64,000 nucleotides of DNA from positions 1 through 64,000 of the forward strand of contig JBPCKT010000128.1 in the NCBI GenBank assembly GCA_051004015.1. The letters are read 5' to 3'. Origin of the DNA: SXOA01 sp051004015 (GTDB lineage: Bacteria; Planctomycetota; Planctomycetia; Pirellulales; Pirellulaceae). The position numbers and the translations under genes are program-made. This document shows positions 44,538 through 52,893 of this stretch, in pieces; within the stretch, counting starts at the first letter, position 1; each line of letters begins with the position of its first letter. Under the pieces are notes generated by a model. The model was not told where the DNA came from. It did no database searches and saw nothing but the letters and a program-made list of their open reading frames with translations.

Positions 44538-45949
44538 TCAACGAGAGCTCGCAGCAGTCCGGTGGCCTTTTGCCAGGTCTCTTCATACTCTTGCTTCGGA
44601 TTCGACTGGGCCACAATGCCGCCGCCGACCGGCAGTTGCCACCAGCCGCCGGCGGCGATAATGGTGCGGATGAGGATGGAGAGGTCCGTGGTGCCGTCAA
44701 ATCCAATGTACCCCAGCGACCCGCAATACGCGCCGCGGGCGGACGGCTCGAGCTCGGCGATGATCTCCATGGCTCGTACCTTGGGTGCTCCGGTGATGGA
44801 GCCGCCGGGAAAAGCCGCTTCTATGGCATCAATAGGATTCTTACCTGGCTGCAGCTCGCCGTTGACGACGGAAACCAGGTGCTGCACGAACTGGTAGCTT
44901 TCCAGGCCGCAAAGTTTGCTCACCCGCACGCTTTCGGGGCGGCAAACGCGGGAGAGGTCATTGCGGAGCAGGTCGACAATCATGATGTTCTCGGCCCGGT
45001 CCTTCTCGCTTTGCAGCAGCTCGTCGCCGGCAAAGAGGTCCGCTTCGGCCAGCGACGTACGGCGGCGAGTGCCTTTGATGGGACGAGCTTCCACCTGCCG
45101 GTCCCGGATGCTGAGGAGCCGTTCCGGCGAGGCGCTGATAATCTGCTGTTCCCCCAAATCAAAATAGGCCCCAAAGGTCGCCGGGTTCCGATTCCGTAAC
45201 CGCAGATAGAGCTCGAGCGAACTTCCTACCGCAGGATAGAGCAGCCTCTGCGAAATGTTGACCTGAAAGATATCGCCGGCATGGATGTAGTCGATGGCCC
45301 GCTGCGCGGCCTGGCAATAGCCTTGCTCCGAGAAGTTGCTGACGAGGCCGGGCGGGCCGGGAACGGAAAACTGTAGTACGCTCCCTCCGTGAGCGGACAG
45401 GCCGGCACGTGGAGTGAGCTGGCTACTATCGGCTGGGTCTTGTAGCCAGTCTAGGAACTTCTCTAGCCGTTGTTTCGCGCGTAGCTGGCGGCGAGCAGGT
45501 TCCGTTTCGGGAAATCCCTGCGAGATGACCCAGGCCCGCCGCTGCAAATGGTCGAAGGCCAGTACGACATCGTAGAGGCCGATGACCAGCGCGGGAATCT
45601 GGAATTCATCGAACAGCGGCGGCGAAATTCGTTCCAGGCTGCGGGAGAGGTCATAACTGAAAAGTCCCGCTGCCCCTCCTTGAAAGGGAGGCAGGTCGGG
45701 CAGCGTGGCGGAACTGAATTCTTGCAGTTTCGTCCGCAGCCAGGTAAACGGCTCCGGGGTGCCGACGGGAAGCGTCAGCACCTCAAACGGGTCCGCGGCC
45801 AGCAACGAATACCTGCCGAGCGTCGGCTCGCGGAGAGCGCTGTCGAGAAACAGGCAGTACGGTTTGGCCGCCAGGCGAACGAGCACCGCTTCCGGGTCGG
45901 GGGCGGGACGCAGCTCCTGCACGAGCGGCTCGAAGGGAGTCAGGCTCAT
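44534..45949 (-). CDS. pabB: aminodeoxychorismate synthase component I
   Basis: A 471-residue chorismate-utilising enzyme. The C-terminal catalytic domain has IIDLLRNDLSRVC-type motifs (read MIVDLLRNDLSRV), PIKGTRRR, and AAFPGGSITGAPKVRAMEII. The PIKGTRRR motif carries the Lys used by PabB, whereas TrpE has Ala there. With PabA it makes 4-amino-4-deoxychorismate for p-aminobenzoate, a precursor of both folate and H4MPT. It overlaps pabA and the DHPS-like gene by four bases each. Confidence 0.93.
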   Translation of the reverse strand: MSLTPFEPLVQELRPAPDPEAVLVRLAAKPYCLFLDSALREPTLGRYSLLAADPFEVLTLPVGTPEPFTWLRTKLQEFSSATLPDLPPFQGGAAGLFSYDLSRSLERISPPLFDEFQIPALVIGLYDVVLAFDHLQRRAWVISQGFPETEPARRQLRAKQRLEKFLDWLQDPADSSQLTPRAGLSAHGGSVLQFSVPGPPGLVSNFSEQGYCQAAQRAIDYIHAGDIFQVNISQRLLYPAVGSSLELYLRLRNRNPATFGAYFDLGEQQIISASPERLLSIRDRQVEARPIKGTRRRTSLAEADLFAGDELLQSEKDRAENIMIVDLLRNDLSRVCRPESVRVSKLCGLESYQFVQHLVSVVNGELQPGKNPIDAIEAAFPGGSITGAPKVRAMEIIAELEPSARGAYCGSLGYIGFDGTTDLSILIRTIIAAGGWWQLPVGGGIVAQSNPKQEYEETWQKATGLLRALVE

Positions 45950-47427
45950 GCCGGCCGCTCCTCATCGACAGCGGAGTTTGTTGGGCGAGGGTCTCCTGAC
46001 CCCGCCCGCGCATCCGCGGCGCTCGACTTCCTAAGTCGGTGGCTGACTTCTTCGCGGGTCAGAAACCCCCAGTCGAGAGCCTCGTCCTGCCGGTACTGCT
46101 TGCCGAGCGTTAACGCGGTGGCCGCCTTTGCCATTTCGTAGCCCAGATAGAAGGCGTGCGATGCATCCAGATTCTGCGGCGGCTGATGGGAATCCGTCAC
46201 GCCGCCATAGCCGGGATGCAGCAGCCGTTCAAATACAAGAAATGGGTCGGCGTCATTCAGGTGCAATTGTCGCCCAACCAGATGGACCTGGCCGCCTTCC
46301 GCATAGACGCGATAGCTGTTGTCCTTGATTTGCCCCGCGAGTAATTCGAGTTCCTCCTGGCCGAACTCCACTAATTTCGGGTCGCGAAGCATCACCAGGT
46401 TCGGCTCCAGGTGTTTGGGCGGGACATGTTGCCGGATGGCGTGAAAAACCAACCTGCGGGCGAGGTCACATTCCCGCACACTGGTGCGTGCCCAGTTGAT
46501 GACCTGGGTTGTCAGTACGCTCCGGATTCCCAGTTCCTGACAAATGGCGAGCAGCAGCACATTGGTTCCCGCGGAATCCACGTCAGTCAGCTCAGTCAGG
46601 TTCCCGATCCCCATCAGCATCTCGGCATCAGGGAATTTTCGGCGAACTTCCATATACCTCGCCAGGCTGGCGGCAAAGCCGAAACCGATGGGCTCCAGCA
46701 CGGGGTCAATGCGAAGCGGGACTTTGGCGAGGGCCAGCTTTTCGACGGTATCTTCGAGCCCTCCCAACGTGGCAAAGTCATCGGGGATGACGATTACCTC
46801 GCAGCCCCAGTCCGGCGCGACGTCTCGATTGGTTGCATTAACAGAGAGCACCAGCTCCGCACCGGCTTTCACGGCGGGGGCAATTTCCCTCGGGTCGAGG
46901 CTGTCGATGGAGACGCGGTGGCCGTCGTCTTTCAGCATCTTCACGCAGTCCGCCACTCCGCTCCATGCTCCTTCCGGTTCGCAGCCGACGTCGATGAGGT
47001 CCGCGCCATCCGCCCGTAATTTATTCGCCTCCGCCCGAATCTGTTCCAGAGTCAATCGCGGTGCGTGGTTAATCTCCGCCAGGATTTCAATGTCGTACCC
47101 ACCATAGCCGGCCTTCCGCGCATCCATTTCGCCGAAGAGCTCCCCGAGTTGGCGCAGGTCGCGCGGGCCCCGTTGCACGGGAATTTTCGCGGCTTCCGCA
47201 ATAGGGGTCACGTCCCCCTCGCAGTAGCCGGGAATGATGACTTTCGTTGTCTGTTGTGGTGCTTGGATGTGACGGGCAATCCAGGCTGGCGTCATCAGAG
47301 CAGCAACAGTAATCGGCAGCACACCGACCGAGGCTTCAAAACCAATCTTGGCCGAGAGCGCCTCCACTTCCTTTCGCAAAGCGTGCTCTGCCAGGCGGCC
47401 GGTAACGAAATGGAGGTGTTCATTCAT
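45946..47427 (-). CDS. dihydropteroate-synthase-like protein of H4MPT synthesis
   Basis: A 493-residue protein with a DHPS-like TIM barrel in the middle (LRADGADLIDVGCEPEG, VSIDSLDPREIAPAVKAGAELVLSVN) flanked by family-specific N- and C-terminal extensions. This subgroup occurs in methanogens and H4MPT-containing bacteria and is linked to methanopterin synthesis, though the reaction is not settled. The ATG at 47427 overlaps the SDR stop (ATGA); longer N-termini read into the SDR gene. Confidence 0.88.
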   Translation of the reverse strand: MNEHLHFVTGRLAEHALRKEVEALSAKIGFEASVGVLPITVAALMTPAWIARHIQAPQQTTKVIIPGYCEGDVTPIAEAAKIPVQRGPRDLRQLGELFGEMDARKAGYGGYDIEILAEINHAPRLTLEQIRAEANKLRADGADLIDVGCEPEGAWSGVADCVKMLKDDGHRVSIDSLDPREIAPAVKAGAELVLSVNATNRDVAPDWGCEVIVIPDDFATLGGLEDTVEKLALAKVPLRIDPVLEPIGFGFAASLARYMEVRRKFPDAEMLMGIGNLTELTDVDSAGTNVLLLAICQELGIRSVLTTQVINWARTSVRECDLARRLVFHAIRQHVPPKHLEPNLVMLRDPKLVEFGQEELELLAGQIKDNSYRVYAEGGQVHLVGRQLHLNDADPFLVFERLLHPGYGGVTDSHQPPQNLDASHAFYLGYEMAKAATALTLGKQYRQDEALDWGFLTREEVSHRLRKSSAADARAGSGDPRPTNSAVDEERPA

Positions 47428-48185
47428 GACTTCCCGTAACGATAGCCGCCATTGACGTTGATAATCTGGCCGGTAATGAACTCCGCCGCGGGAGAAGCCA
47501 GAAAGCGAGCGGCGCGGGCCACGTCCTCGGGAGTCCCCCAGCGGCCGGCAAGCGATTCCAACCGGGCGCGCTCTTGCCAATAGTCGCTCGCTCGCTCTCC
47601 CCAGCTCGTCTTAATCCAGCCCGGGGCCAGACAGTTTGCCCGCACATGCGGAGCCAACGACTGCGCGAGGCTCTGCGTGAAACTCATCACCGCGCCTTTG
47701 ATGCAGCCGAACATCTGGCCGCTATCTCCCGCCATGCCGTGTGCGGCCTGGTCCCAGCCAATGTTCAGAATGACTCCCGCCGGGGCATGGCCATGCAGCG
47801 TTTGCTGGTGCAACTTTTCGCCGATGAGTCGCGATAGATTCACCGTGGCCAGCACGTCCACCTTCCACAGCTCTTCCAGCTTGCGTTCAAAGGACCAGCG
47901 GGCAGCTTCGCCCGTGAGGACATCAGCGCCGGCGTTGTTGACCCAAATGTGAACCCCCTGTTGCCAGTCCCATGCCGCCTGCACGAGCGTTTGGTGCGAC
48001 GATGGCTCCGCCAGGTCGAGCAAAATCACTTTCGCCCGTCGACCCAGCTCTTCCACCTTGGCTGCGACTTCCGCTGCCGCTTCCTGCCGCCGGCCGTGAA
48101 CGACGACATCTGCGCCGGCCGCCGCAAATTCCAGGGCAATGGCCCGGCCGATGTCGCCACTTGCGCCGGTGACAACGGCTACCAT
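47424..48185 (-). CDS. SDR-fold protein lacking the usual Ser/Tyr catalytic residues, first gene of the H4MPT operon
   Basis: A 253-residue short-chain dehydrogenase/reductase. The cofactor loop TGASGDIG, NNAG and the C-terminal ITGQIINVNGGYRYG are intact. The active-site segment reads NIGWDQ...GQMFGCIKGAV: the catalytic Ser is replaced (Gly/Trp) and the Tyr of YxxxK is Phe, while Lys remains. Its place ahead of DHPS-like and pab genes suggests a pterin-related reductase or a non-catalytic homologue. The start is uncertain; 48185 gives the standard N-terminus, 48227 is an alternative. Confidence 0.82.
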   Translation of the reverse strand: MVAVVTGASGDIGRAIALEFAAAGADVVVHGRRQEAAAEVAAKVEELGRRAKVILLDLAEPSSHQTLVQAAWDWQQGVHIWVNNAGADVLTGEAARWSFERKLEELWKVDVLATVNLSRLIGEKLHQQTLHGHAPAGVILNIGWDQAAHGMAGDSGQMFGCIKGAVMSFTQSLAQSLAPHVRANCLAPGWIKTSWGERASDYWQERARLESLAGRWGTPEDVARAARFLASPAAEFITGQIINVNGGYRYGKS

Positions 48186-48304
48186 GTTGTGTAGCGTGCC
48201 GTAGGAAAATGGGGGTGACGGAGCCATGCGAAACACAAAGTGACGATTTATTTCTCTCCCAATCCTGTTGTAGTTCGATAATAGTGGGGGGACAAGGACT
48301 GCCC

Positions 48305-49441
48305 ATGAACCGCGATGAGCTCCAAGAGCAATTGCCGCACGCCGCCCTGGCGTTCCGGGGATACAACGTCACCAACCTCGGCCGCAGCCGCGAGCTGTTG
48401 GAGCACGCCCTGTATGGTCCGACCGTGGAGAAGCACTTGCGGGAACTCTCCCCTGTCACCAGCGAGATGCTAAATCGGGACGTCGATCTGGTCCGCTTCG
48501 TCCGGGAAGGGAAAGAACGCTCGCTCGAAACGTACGGCGAAGTCCTGTCCCTGATTGTGGCGATAGAACTGGCCCAGCTTGAATTGCTGAAGACGCATTT
48601 CGACATCGATTACTCGGGCGCGAAACTCTCGTTTGGATACAGCCTGGGCGAAATCACGGCTCTTGTTGCCGGCCGAATTATGGAAGCGGCGGAAGCCATC
48701 AAGATCCCGCTGACGCTGTGTGAAGACTGCGTGGCGCTCGCTCACGACGTGACGCTCGGCATCCTCTTCACCCGCAGCGGCGAGCTCCCTCAGGATGAAA
48801 TCCGACGGCTCTGCTTGCGGATCAACAGCGAGGGGAAAGGAGTCATCGGCATTTCGTCCCATCTGTCCCCCAACTCGCTGCTCCTCATGGGACAGCAGGA
48901 CACGCTGGACCGTTTCAAGCAACTGGCCGTTGAGCAATTGTCGGTGAAGGTCTCGCTCCGTAAGAACAGCGACCTCTGGCCGCCGCTGCATACGCCGATT
49001 GTCTGGGACAAGCACATTCCCAATCGAGCGGCCTGGCGGATGCACACGCTGGCGATTCGCCTGGTGGAGCCCAAGCCGACCGTGCTGTCGCTCGTTACCG
49101 GCCGGCTGAGTTACACAGAACTGAGCGCCCGCTCACTCATTCATCAGTGGGTTGATCACCCGCAGCGACTGTGGGAGGCGGTGTGCGAAGTCCTGTCCCG
49201 CGATGTAAAAACCATCATTCATATCGGCCCTGAGCCGAACTTAATTCCCGCGACCTTCAAGCGGCTGAGCGAGAATATTTCTGCGCAGACGGAAAAGAGC
49301 CTCTCGATGCGAGCCCTCAGCGCCGCCGCTCGCCGGCCGTGGCTGCAAGGAGTGCTGCCGGAGCGGGCCTCGCTGATGCGTGCGCCGTTTGTGCAGCATG
49401 TCATTTTGGAAGACTGGCTGCTGGAGAATGCTCCCACCTAG
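48305..49441 (+). CDS. FabD-like ACP acyltransferase (malonyltransferase-like)
   Basis: A 378-residue protein with the acyltransferase nucleophile motif GYSLGE (S113, in place of the usual GHSLGE) and the partner His in LHTPIV (H229). FabD moves malonyl from CoA to ACP; with a Tyr before the Ser and a C-terminal extension, the acyl group here may differ. No other fatty-acid gene adjoins it. It is divergent from the H4MPT operon and convergent with mtdB. Confidence 0.8.
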   Translation: MNRDELQEQLPHAALAFRGYNVTNLGRSRELLEHALYGPTVEKHLRELSPVTSEMLNRDVDLVRFVREGKERSLETYGEVLSLIVAIELAQLELLKTHFDIDYSGAKLSFGYSLGEITALVAGRIMEAAEAIKIPLTLCEDCVALAHDVTLGILFTRSGELPQDEIRRLCLRINSEGKGVIGISSHLSPNSLLLMGQQDTLDRFKQLAVEQLSVKVSLRKNSDLWPPLHTPIVWDKHIPNRAAWRMHTLAIRLVEPKPTVLSLVTGRLSYTELSARSLIHQWVDHPQRLWEAVCEVLSRDVKTIIHIGPEPNLIPATFKRLSENISAQTEKSLSMRALSAAARRPWLQGVLPERASLMRAPFVQHVILEDWLLENAPT

Positions 49442-49460
49442 CGGACCATTACTTTTCTTA

Positions 49461-49650
49461 AACGCAAAGTCGACAAGGCGCGAAGGCGCAAAGAAGAGAA
49501 GACGGGACAAGACGGGAAGAGACGAGAACACGGAAAACACGGTGAGGAACTTTGAGGGACCGTCTGCAATCGTCGGAATGACTCGGACCTCACTCCGTGT
49601 CCCAATCTTCTCCTTTCCTTTGCGTCTTCGCGCCTTGGCGACTTTGCGCT
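49461..49650. repeat. inverted repeat between the FabD-like gene and mtdB
   Basis: Arms at 49461-49493 and 49618-49650 match at 30 of 33 bases (words CGCAAAGTCG and AAGGCGCGAAG). The centre of ~125 bases is AG-rich and then ordinary. It fills the space between two convergent genes. Relatives of this word pattern are dispersed in many bacterial genomes. Confidence 0.88.
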
Positions 49651-49665
49651 AAAAAGTTGAGTGTC

Positions 49666-50535
49666 TCATTTCCCCAATTCCTGCCCCAGTGCAAACACTT
49701 CTTCGGCGTCCAGCACCAGGTCATTGCGCGTGAAGAGCCTCTCGATGGCGGCGCGATGAATCTTCATCTTGGTTCCACCGACACCAATAGCGCCGTAGCA
49801 AAAGACGCCGGCCCGCTCTTTGGCCTTGTCCATTACTTCGAGGCCTTCGATTCCCAGAGGCGGGACGGCGTTGAGGTCAATGGCCACTTGAAGCGACGCG
49901 GCTTGCTTCAGGACTGCCGCGGAAAGAAGCTGGATTCCCGCGGCTCCGGCGGCAATGACAATCTGAGCGCCCGCCACTGCTGCCGCTGATTCGTCGGCCG
50001 AGGCAGTGGCTACAGGCTCGAGTTTGGCTTCGGGCACCCGGCTGCGGATGGCCTGGCATGCTTCTTCCGCCTTTGGAAGCGTTCGTGAAGCCAGCCGAAC
50101 CGTTGCACCCTGTCGGACTAACAGTCGAGCCGCCCGCTGACCGACCGGGCCGGTTCCAGCGAGGATTGTCGCCGTCGCCCCTTTCAACTCCATGTGCTTC
50201 GCTGCGGCCAGAACAGCAGCCGCAGCCGTGGTATTCGCACCATTGGCATCCAGCAGCGCGGAAACGCGCATCGGACCGAAGAAGCACTTGATGACCTGCC
50301 TGAGCAGTTCTTCTCCTTGCGCCACATTCGAGCCACCGATGAAGACGGCGGTCGAAGAGAGATCCTGCGGCGAGCGAGTGAACATCGCCCCATGCACGAG
50401 ATCCCGCACCTGCTCCGGCTGGACGGAGTGGTATTGAAATAGTTGCTCTACCCCGGCATCCACCGCGACGACCGCGTCGAAGACGCTGGCGTGCGGGTCG
50501 GGATCGAGTTGGATCAGGATCTTTGGCTTGGGCAT
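49666..50535 (-). CDS. mtdB: NAD(P)-dependent methylene-H4MPT dehydrogenase
   Basis: A 289-residue enzyme oxidising methylene-H4MPT to methenyl-H4MPT in the cytosolic formaldehyde-oxidation route. PKILIQLDPDPHASVFDAVVAVDAG is the family N-terminus; the nucleotide site is LAGTGPVGQRAARLL, and YGAIGVGGTKMKIHRAAIERLF closes the protein. It could be the MtdC variant seen in planctomycetes; sequence reading alone does not separate them. It lies downstream of fae on the same strand. Confidence 0.9.
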   Translation of the reverse strand: MPKPKILIQLDPDPHASVFDAVVAVDAGVEQLFQYHSVQPEQVRDLVHGAMFTRSPQDLSSTAVFIGGSNVAQGEELLRQVIKCFFGPMRVSALLDANGANTTAAAAVLAAAKHMELKGATATILAGTGPVGQRAARLLVRQGATVRLASRTLPKAEEACQAIRSRVPEAKLEPVATASADESAAAVAGAQIVIAAGAAGIQLLSAAVLKQAASLQVAIDLNAVPPLGIEGLEVMDKAKERAGVFCYGAIGVGGTKMKIHRAAIERLFTRNDLVLDAEEVFALGQELGK

Positions 50536-50563
50536 GGCCTGCCGAGAGACTTTTAGGACTTAT

Positions 50564-50597
50564 GGGACTAATGGGTCCTAGGTGTCCCATTAGTCCC
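50564..50597. repeat. perfect 12-bp hairpin between fae and mtdB
   Basis: GGGACTAATGGG (50564-50575) and CCCATTAGTCCC (50586-50597) are exact reverse complements with a 10-base loop. It sits in the 121-base fae-mtdB gap. No U-tract follows on the minus strand. It might protect or process a fae-mtdB transcript, or be one more dispersed repeat. Confidence 0.85.
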
Positions 50598-50656
50598 GCA
50601 GTCAAAAGAGGACGACTACTCCTCCTCCATGAACCAAGGTCGCCATCCACCGCCGC

Positions 50657-51154
50657 TTAGAATCCGCGGAACGGGTGGACCGCCTTTTCCTTGCCGGCCA
50701 GCATCTCGTCTACGCTCGGCTTGTTCCCCATCGCGTTGGAAATGGCGAGCTTGGTGGCTTCGTAGTTGTATTGGTAGATCTTCTTGTCGTCCTGGGCTTC
50801 CCAGTGGATAAAGACGCCGCAGACGATGACCATGTCTTCGGCCTTCCCCTTGGGGAGCACGCCGGCTTCGACGGAATCGGCGACGGCCTTGGCGACGGCG
50901 GCCTGGGCCGGGCCAAACATCTGCACGGCTTGTTTGGCTCCCTGGATGGAAACCTTAGTGATCAACACGGTCGCCGGCTTGACGGCCAGATTAGGGGTGA
51001 GCACGGCCAACAGATTGGAGTGCCCCTTGCTCTGCCGGCACAAGGCGTTGGCAAAGGCGTGGCCCACGGGGCCGTCCTTATCGCCAATCATGAGGTCGAT
51101 ATGAGCAATCTCGTTTCCGTCGCCGACCAGGGCCTCGCCAATGAACATGGACAT
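50657..51154 (-). CDS. fae: formaldehyde-activating enzyme
   Basis: A 165-residue cytosolic enzyme condensing formaldehyde with H4MPT. FIGEALVGDGNEIAHIDLMIG contains the catalytic His (H18 here), and PKGKAEDMVIVCGVFIHW lies near the C-terminal half as in other Fae proteins. GGAGA seven bases before 51154 supports this start over the ATG at 51190. Together with mtdB it shows a tetrahydromethanopterin C1 pathway. Confidence 0.95.
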   Translation of the reverse strand: MSMFIGEALVGDGNEIAHIDLMIGDKDGPVGHAFANALCRQSKGHSNLLAVLTPNLAVKPATVLITKVSIQGAKQAVQMFGPAQAAVAKAVADSVEAGVLPKGKAEDMVIVCGVFIHWEAQDDKKIYQYNYEATKLAISNAMGNKPSVDEMLAGKEKAVHPFRGF

Positions 51155-51453
51155 GTTTGTGTCTCCAAAAAGTGCGAAAAGTGCATTCATCCAGGGCTAA
51201 CGAGAGTACCAAACTGGCTGCCGTTTGCAACCCGTCGCAGGATTGTGGGAGAAGCTGGCCATCACGGTTTTACCGGCAGATGTCGTTTACCTAATGCCCC
51301 TAAACGGCAGACTCCGATAGCAACCTACACGTTTGGCGATGCTGCGCTCGGACACCAGACTGGCTGTCTGCTAAGCGGCTTTGTGAAAAAAATCGCAAGG
51401 CCACCCCAAGCGGTTCTCTCGTACGACCTCGTGTGATTGGAAGGGAAGTGGGA

Positions 51454-52443
51454 ATGAATCGCTCATTTCACGCATTTGCGGTTCTGCTCGTGTCGCTGGC
51501 CGGGGGCATGATTGCCGCTACCTGGAATTCCACGCTGCCGAGTGGGCGGACGTCCAAACACGCGAAGGCGAACGGCCACGCTGTTTCCTCCGGCCTGCAC
51601 TGCTCCTGCAATCCCGAAAGCCTGATTCGATTCGAACAAGGATGCGCCCGCGATAAGACGACCGGCGACTTCTACGGCTGCGGACTTGGGCTCGGCAAAA
51701 ACGGTACGGGCGGTAAATCCGTTATTAGTGAAGCGGCCCATTCCGCGGTTGGCTTCGTTGGCAAGACTGCCGTTGCGATTCGCGATGGAATTGCTGGATT
51801 GCCGTGGCAGGAATTCGCCGCTCAATCACGGAGACTGGAAACAGAGTTGGCCGCGCTTCATGCGCGGATTCCCAGCCCGGAATTTCAGCCGGATCGCACC
51901 CCTGAGCAGGATTATGCCGCCGCCGAATTGGCTGCTGCCGGCCTCGATCCGATCATGCCGAGCGGCGGCTGGCTGAGTTTCAATGCGCGGCTTGCTCCCC
52001 TGCATAACGCGATTTCGGCGGATGCGATGAGCCGCTCTACCAAGTCGACGGTGGAGCTGCTGGGGAGCTTCAGCCGGCAGTGGGAACGGCAGTCGCGTCT
52101 TTGGCTGGTCGAGAACGGGCTGCATCGGCAGTGGGATGATGCTGAAGTTGCCGTGAGGGACGAGCAGCGGCTGGCCAGCGCCCGGCTGCAGGTGGAAGAG
52201 GAGAATTTCGATCGCTGGTTTGAAAACTTTCCGCCGCCCATCACACAGCCCAACCGGCTGAGCAATCCCATTGAGCCGAAAGAGGACCCGGAAGACTCGC
52301 GCCGGATAATTCTCGCAACCGCTAAGGCGATCGAAACTCTGTCCGGCCTGCTTCACCAGACCGCCGAAAATTTAACACGTCATGCAGAGCAAGATGTTGC
52401 AAAATTGCACAAGCTGAAGAGTGAGATTGAAGAGCGGCGGTAA
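51454..52443 (+). CDS. exported or membrane-anchored protein of unknown function
   Basis: A 329-residue protein with an N-terminal hydrophobic helix (HAFAVLLVSLAGGMIAATW), a short segment with C52, C54 and C66, and a mostly helical remainder with coiled-coil-like stretches near the end (ENLTRHAEQDVAKLHKLKSE). A GGAAGTGGGA sequence precedes the ATG at 51454. No family recognised. Confidence 0.65.
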   Translation: MNRSFHAFAVLLVSLAGGMIAATWNSTLPSGRTSKHAKANGHAVSSGLHCSCNPESLIRFEQGCARDKTTGDFYGCGLGLGKNGTGGKSVISEAAHSAVGFVGKTAVAIRDGIAGLPWQEFAAQSRRLETELAALHARIPSPEFQPDRTPEQDYAAAELAAAGLDPIMPSGGWLSFNARLAPLHNAISADAMSRSTKSTVELLGSFSRQWERQSRLWLVENGLHRQWDDAEVAVRDEQRLASARLQVEEENFDRWFENFPPPITQPNRLSNPIEPKEDPEDSRRIILATAKAIETLSGLLHQTAENLTRHAEQDVAKLHKLKSEIEERR

Positions 52444-52893
52444 TGGATTTTGTGGCCAAGAGAAGGGAGCAATTCTCATCGGCTGACACTTGAGACGGCG
52501 GCAACAATATTTTCGTAACATCTTGGTGTAAAACACCTTGCATCAGCGCCTTTTGCAATCCAAGGCACCCGTTCTGAGAATCTAGACGCAATTGCTTGCG
52601 GGCCAGACCCGCTTTCTTTCGTGCTCGCAGAGCCGTGGCACTGCACTTGCGTTAACCGTCGTCCTCCTCTGTTTTTGCACACTGCTCGACTTTCAATCAC
52701 GGACACGTCGGATCAGGCTGGTGGGGCCTCTGCCGAGCGCTCAAAATTCCGCTTTTTCGCTGGCAGAAGGGTTCTCTGCCAAATAAGATAAAGGCTGGCT
52801 GCCGGTACGTGGAAGAGGCTCCGCGTGCCGCTGGCTACCCATTTTGAACAGGCAAGGCACATTGATTCTTTTTTTGGACTGGGAGTGAACGTC
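52444..52893. other. 450-base gene-free region with terminator-like hairpin
   Basis: No gene is seen. GCGGG-CCAGA-CCCGC at 52598-52612 followed by TTTCTTTC is a modest terminator candidate, about 155 bases after the preceding gene. The remainder presumably contains the promoter of the large VWA protein, preceded by GGGAGTG near its start codon; no -10/-35 pair is convincing. Confidence 0.45.

Noticed and set aside
43872..45949. trpE/trpG identity for the pab genes
   Set aside because: The PIKGTRRR lysine in component I and the H4MPT operon context favour aminodeoxychorismate synthase; trpF in the window is 7 kb away in other context.
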